From: Asparagopsis taxiformis
Taxonomy: Eukaryota; Rhodophyta; Florideophyceae; Bonnemaisoniales; Bonnemaisoniaceae
DNA: 64,000 nucleotides
Assembly (NCBI GenBank): GCA_030407315.1
Contig: JALQPE010000461.1
Location: 1-64,000, forward strand
Direction: 5' to 3'
Shown: positions 61,787-64,000 of the stretch, in pieces
Position numbering within the stretch: the first letter of the stretch is position 1
Layout: every line of letters begins with the position of its first letter
Notes under the pieces: generated by a model
What the model saw: only the letters and a program-made list of their open reading frames with translations
Told to the model about the DNA's origin: nothing
The model's database searches: none
Made by a program: the position numbers and the translations under genes

Positions 61787-63298
61787 ATGCTCTTCTCCAT
61801 CATCCCTCTGTTCCTCATCCTCGCAACCTTCATCCCCTCCGCAGTTGCAAACCAGACAAGTCTCAATGAAGCCGCCGAATTTCTCCCCGACCTGGCCGTT
61901 CATCAGGATCTCGGACCCCGCTGTCCGTCCGCCTGTTTCCGTCGACGAGAATTAGCCGAAAGATCGTGCGCTCTCGGCGGCTCCAGAGGCTGCAGCGTGA
62001 GACGCTGCCGCCGTTCTCGAGGCCCCATCCGTAATGGAAGAAGGTTCCGTGGATTCCGCTGCACTCGTAGACGTCGTCCCGACAGTGGTGGTGGAGCTCG
62101 TCCCCCCGTCGTTCCCCCGCCCCCGGTGGTACCTGCCCCTCCGGTGGTACCCGTCCCGCCAAGGACTTGCACCAATATTTGCAGAATCTTCGAAAATGTC
62201 GCCCAGACGGACTGCACACCCTTCACCGCCTCGGGCGCCTGTACCGTTTTGCGATGCTTGCTCGACAATGGTGCCATTGGGTTTGTCTGTACTCAACCTA
62301 TTCCTGGATTTGGAACTGGTCCGCCTCCAGTAGTCACACTGCCCCCATCGACAACTGCTGCTGTGGTCACTGCTCCAGTGACTCTAGCACCTGTTACTCT
62401 AGCACCTGTTACTCTAGCACCTGTTACTCTAGCACCTGTTACTCTAGCACCAGCTCCTGCACCTGGTACAAATCCCCCGGTTTCTATCCCCCCTGTAACA
62501 AATCCGGGACCTCCAATTGTACCACCAGCACCAACTTGCATGGTTTCAACCACTGGAACTATGATCACATGTTCATGCACAGATACAATGGACGCGGGTA
62601 CTTCACCCGCTTTTGATGGCGGCTTCGAGGATTGTTTCTTCAACTGTCTCGTTGCTGAAGTTGGAGAAAATTGTGCTCCTCCTGCTATGGGAATACAAGG
62701 AGTAATTGATGGGGCTGCAGCTGGTTGTTGTACTGGATGCCCGAATGGAGTTTTCAACAATGGAATGTGTATGACTGATCCGGTTACATGTGAAGCTACA
62801 ATAGAAGGCACAGATGCTACATGCGCCTGTACGACTGGTGACCCCACTATGGGAACTATACCAACAGCTACAGGTGATGGTGCACAGTGTTTCAATAATT
62901 GCATCATGGCTGCAGTGATGACGGAATGTGAAGCTGGTCCGGCAGTTCCGGACGTGATTGCGATCATAGATGGTGCGGCAGCTGATTGTTGTACTAATTG
63001 CCCGACTGGGGTTTTCAACAATGGAATGTGCCTCACCGATGGCTGTGAAATCACTGGGCCGCCAGAGGACAGAGTAATTACTTGTACTTGTGCAGGTGAT
63101 ACCGCCATGTCAGATGTAACAGAATCTGATGATGCTGTTCGAGATTGCTTCGAAGAATGTCTGGCAAATAGGATCGTATGCGAACCTGGACTTCCTGCCA
63201 ATTTCAACGGTCTCATCCAAGGAAATAACATGGAGTGTTGTGATGATATGTGTCCTGGAAATTTCGCCATGGGCATGGGAGGAATGTGTAACCAGTAG
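61787..63298 (+). CDS. Secreted Cys-rich repeat protein with Pro/Thr-rich linker
   Basis: A 503-aa protein with a signal peptide (MLFSIIPLFLILATFIPSAVA, cleavage near 21-22). An Arg/Cys-rich part follows (FRRRELAERSC, RRCRRSRGPIRNGRR), then a Pro/Val linker (PPPPVVPAPPVVPVPP), a small Cys domain (CTNICRIFENV...), and a Thr/Pro/Val linker with five TLAPV repeats, probably glycosylated. The C-terminal 250 residues are three repeats of about 75 residues, each with about eight cysteines: an ITCSCTD-like start, a DCFFNC/QCFNNC/DCFEEC middle, DGAAAGCC and NGVFNNGMC. Repeats 1 and 2 are closest. It looks like a cell-wall or matrix protein. I do not recognise a named family for the Cys repeat. Confidence 0.85.
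   Translation: MLFSIIPLFLILATFIPSAVANQTSLNEAAEFLPDLAVHQDLGPRCPSACFRRRELAERSCALGGSRGCSVRRCRRSRGPIRNGRRFRGFRCTRRRRPDSGGGARPPVVPPPPVVPAPPVVPVPPRTCTNICRIFENVAQTDCTPFTASGACTVLRCLLDNGAIGFVCTQPIPGFGTGPPPVVTLPPSTTAAVVTAPVTLAPVTLAPVTLAPVTLAPVTLAPAPAPGTNPPVSIPPVTNPGPPIVPPAPTCMVSTTGTMITCSCTDTMDAGTSPAFDGGFEDCFFNCLVAEVGENCAPPAMGIQGVIDGAAAGCCTGCPNGVFNNGMCMTDPVTCEATIEGTDATCACTTGDPTMGTIPTATGDGAQCFNNCIMAAVMTECEAGPAVPDVIAIIDGAAADCCTNCPTGVFNNGMCLTDGCEITGPPEDRVITCTCAGDTAMSDVTESDDAVRDCFEECLANRIVCEPGLPANFNGLIQGNNMECCDDMCPGNFAMGMGGMCNQ
62381..62455 (+). repeat. 15-bp tandem repeat, five copies, coding for TLAPV
   Basis: ACTCTAGCACCTGTT repeats at 62381, 62396, 62411 and 62426, with a variant at 62441. Being a multiple of three it preserves the frame, and copy number may vary between individuals. 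Confidence 0.95.
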
Positions 63299-64000
63299 AC
63301 AGAATTCAGTTATCGAACGCTAAAGATTGTAAAACGCCGTTTTCTGTTATACGGAAATGTTATCAGGGTGTAGGAAACACGGCTTGTCTGAAATACTTTG
63401 CGCCGAACTTTGAATTTGGCTGAGACCATCTATGTGGAATGAAGACAATGTGACGTGTAGTCACATGGTTGCAAGTCGTATACTAAATTGGAACACAATT
63501 GGAGTCTAGTCACACGCAATAATAGAGCCCGTTTCTGAAACATAATCGACTTGTCTTCACAAGGTTGTTTGAATTTCAACACACCGCATACACCAAACGG
63601 AGCGAAAACAATTATCAACTGCATCTCTGAGAAGAACAAACTATCAATATTTTTTGCATCAGAATCGTTCACGTGTGGCATTCTCACCCAATCATTGCGC
63701 AAAGTAATAGGCGGCTTGTGTAGGACCAACAAAATAGCACCACTTGCACTCGACGTGGAAGCAGTGTCAGAATCTTTTCCTCGACATGAGAAAGAAGTGT
63801 GAGCCATGTGTTTCTTTTCATTTAGGGATATCTGACATAATGTCGACAATTCCATCAATGAAGCACCTATGAGAAACTAAAATTAATCCAATGCAACGCT
63901 AGAGTGTCGACTTGAAAGCGAAGTTGCCGAGCATATGACACGTTAAGGGACTGCGGATGATTGAATTGCAATCCGCAATGGATGCATGTTCAGAGAGGTG
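63299..64000. other. Right edge, no recognised gene
   Basis: ORFs of 142 aa (minus, 63430-63858) and 83 aa (plus, 63551-63802) overlap and have no motif. Nothing else supported. Confidence 0.35.

Noticed and set aside
63430..63858. 142-aa minus ORF at the right edge
   Set aside because: No motif, and an overlapping plus-strand ORF of similar quality.

Overview
This window looks like nuclear DNA of an intron-poor eukaryote. It has long uninterrupted ORFs, TATA boxes 45-125 bp upstream of start codons, a eukaryote-type tRNA-Gln(CTG), type II membrane glycosyltransferases, a SET domain, LTR retrotransposons and a CACTA/Plavaka-like DDE transposase. The compact intron-poor genes lying beside a dense retrotransposon nest would suit a florideophyte red alga of the Chondrus type. 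That is inference; nothing seen here fixes the species.

The left part (1-37.2 kb) is a mobile-element nest. Its core (about 1.2-24.5 kb) carries an unusual gene set: a 1169-aa ParB-like + DNA adenine methylase (DPPF) + SET fusion; a 1064-aa ParB-like protein ending in a 2OG-Fe(II)-dioxygenase-like domain (HxD...H...R), with two further damaged copies of that domain; a multi-exon DDE transposase; and two unrecognised proteins of 462 and 507 aa. A 93-bp dyad sequence lies just beyond the 3' end of each of these five genes. Its boxes (CCAAT, CACTTGG, a 10-bp half-site, a central base, then the mirror images) keep fixed spacing while the spacers differ. It occurs as 11 tandem units after the methylase gene, two units between the convergent 462/507-aa genes, about 2.5 after the ParB-dioxygenase gene, two after the transposase, and one after a truncated transposase copy. 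A second repeat class, dense short TACTGCC/GGCAGTA words, fills the region upstream of the 507-aa gene and two other places. My reading, which is inference, is a selfish module that writes, reads and erases DNA or chromatin marks and uses the dyads as binding or end sites.

Around that core are a gypsy-like Gag-protease remnant with a 5' LTR (12.2-16.0 kb), an inverted partial copy of the transposase (27.7-28.9 kb) joined to an LTR fragment, a decayed duplicate of the 507-aa gene and its upstream repeats (30.8-32.95 kb) split by a solo LTR with a 5-bp target duplication, and a decayed copia element (32.95-37.2 kb) split by another solo LTR in its integrase zinc finger.

The right part (38-64 kb) is mostly ordinary host gene space: two paralogous double LamG-like lectin-fold proteins flanking a secreted DUF2135-like protein; an intact-ended copia element with identical LTRs, a 5-bp target duplication and a Tudor-like domain in Pol (45.2-50.9 kb); a probable glycosyltransferase next to an O-fucosyltransferase-like gene; tRNA-Gln; a 1053-aa protein with about six ILEI/FAM3 domains; and a secreted cysteine-rich repeat protein.
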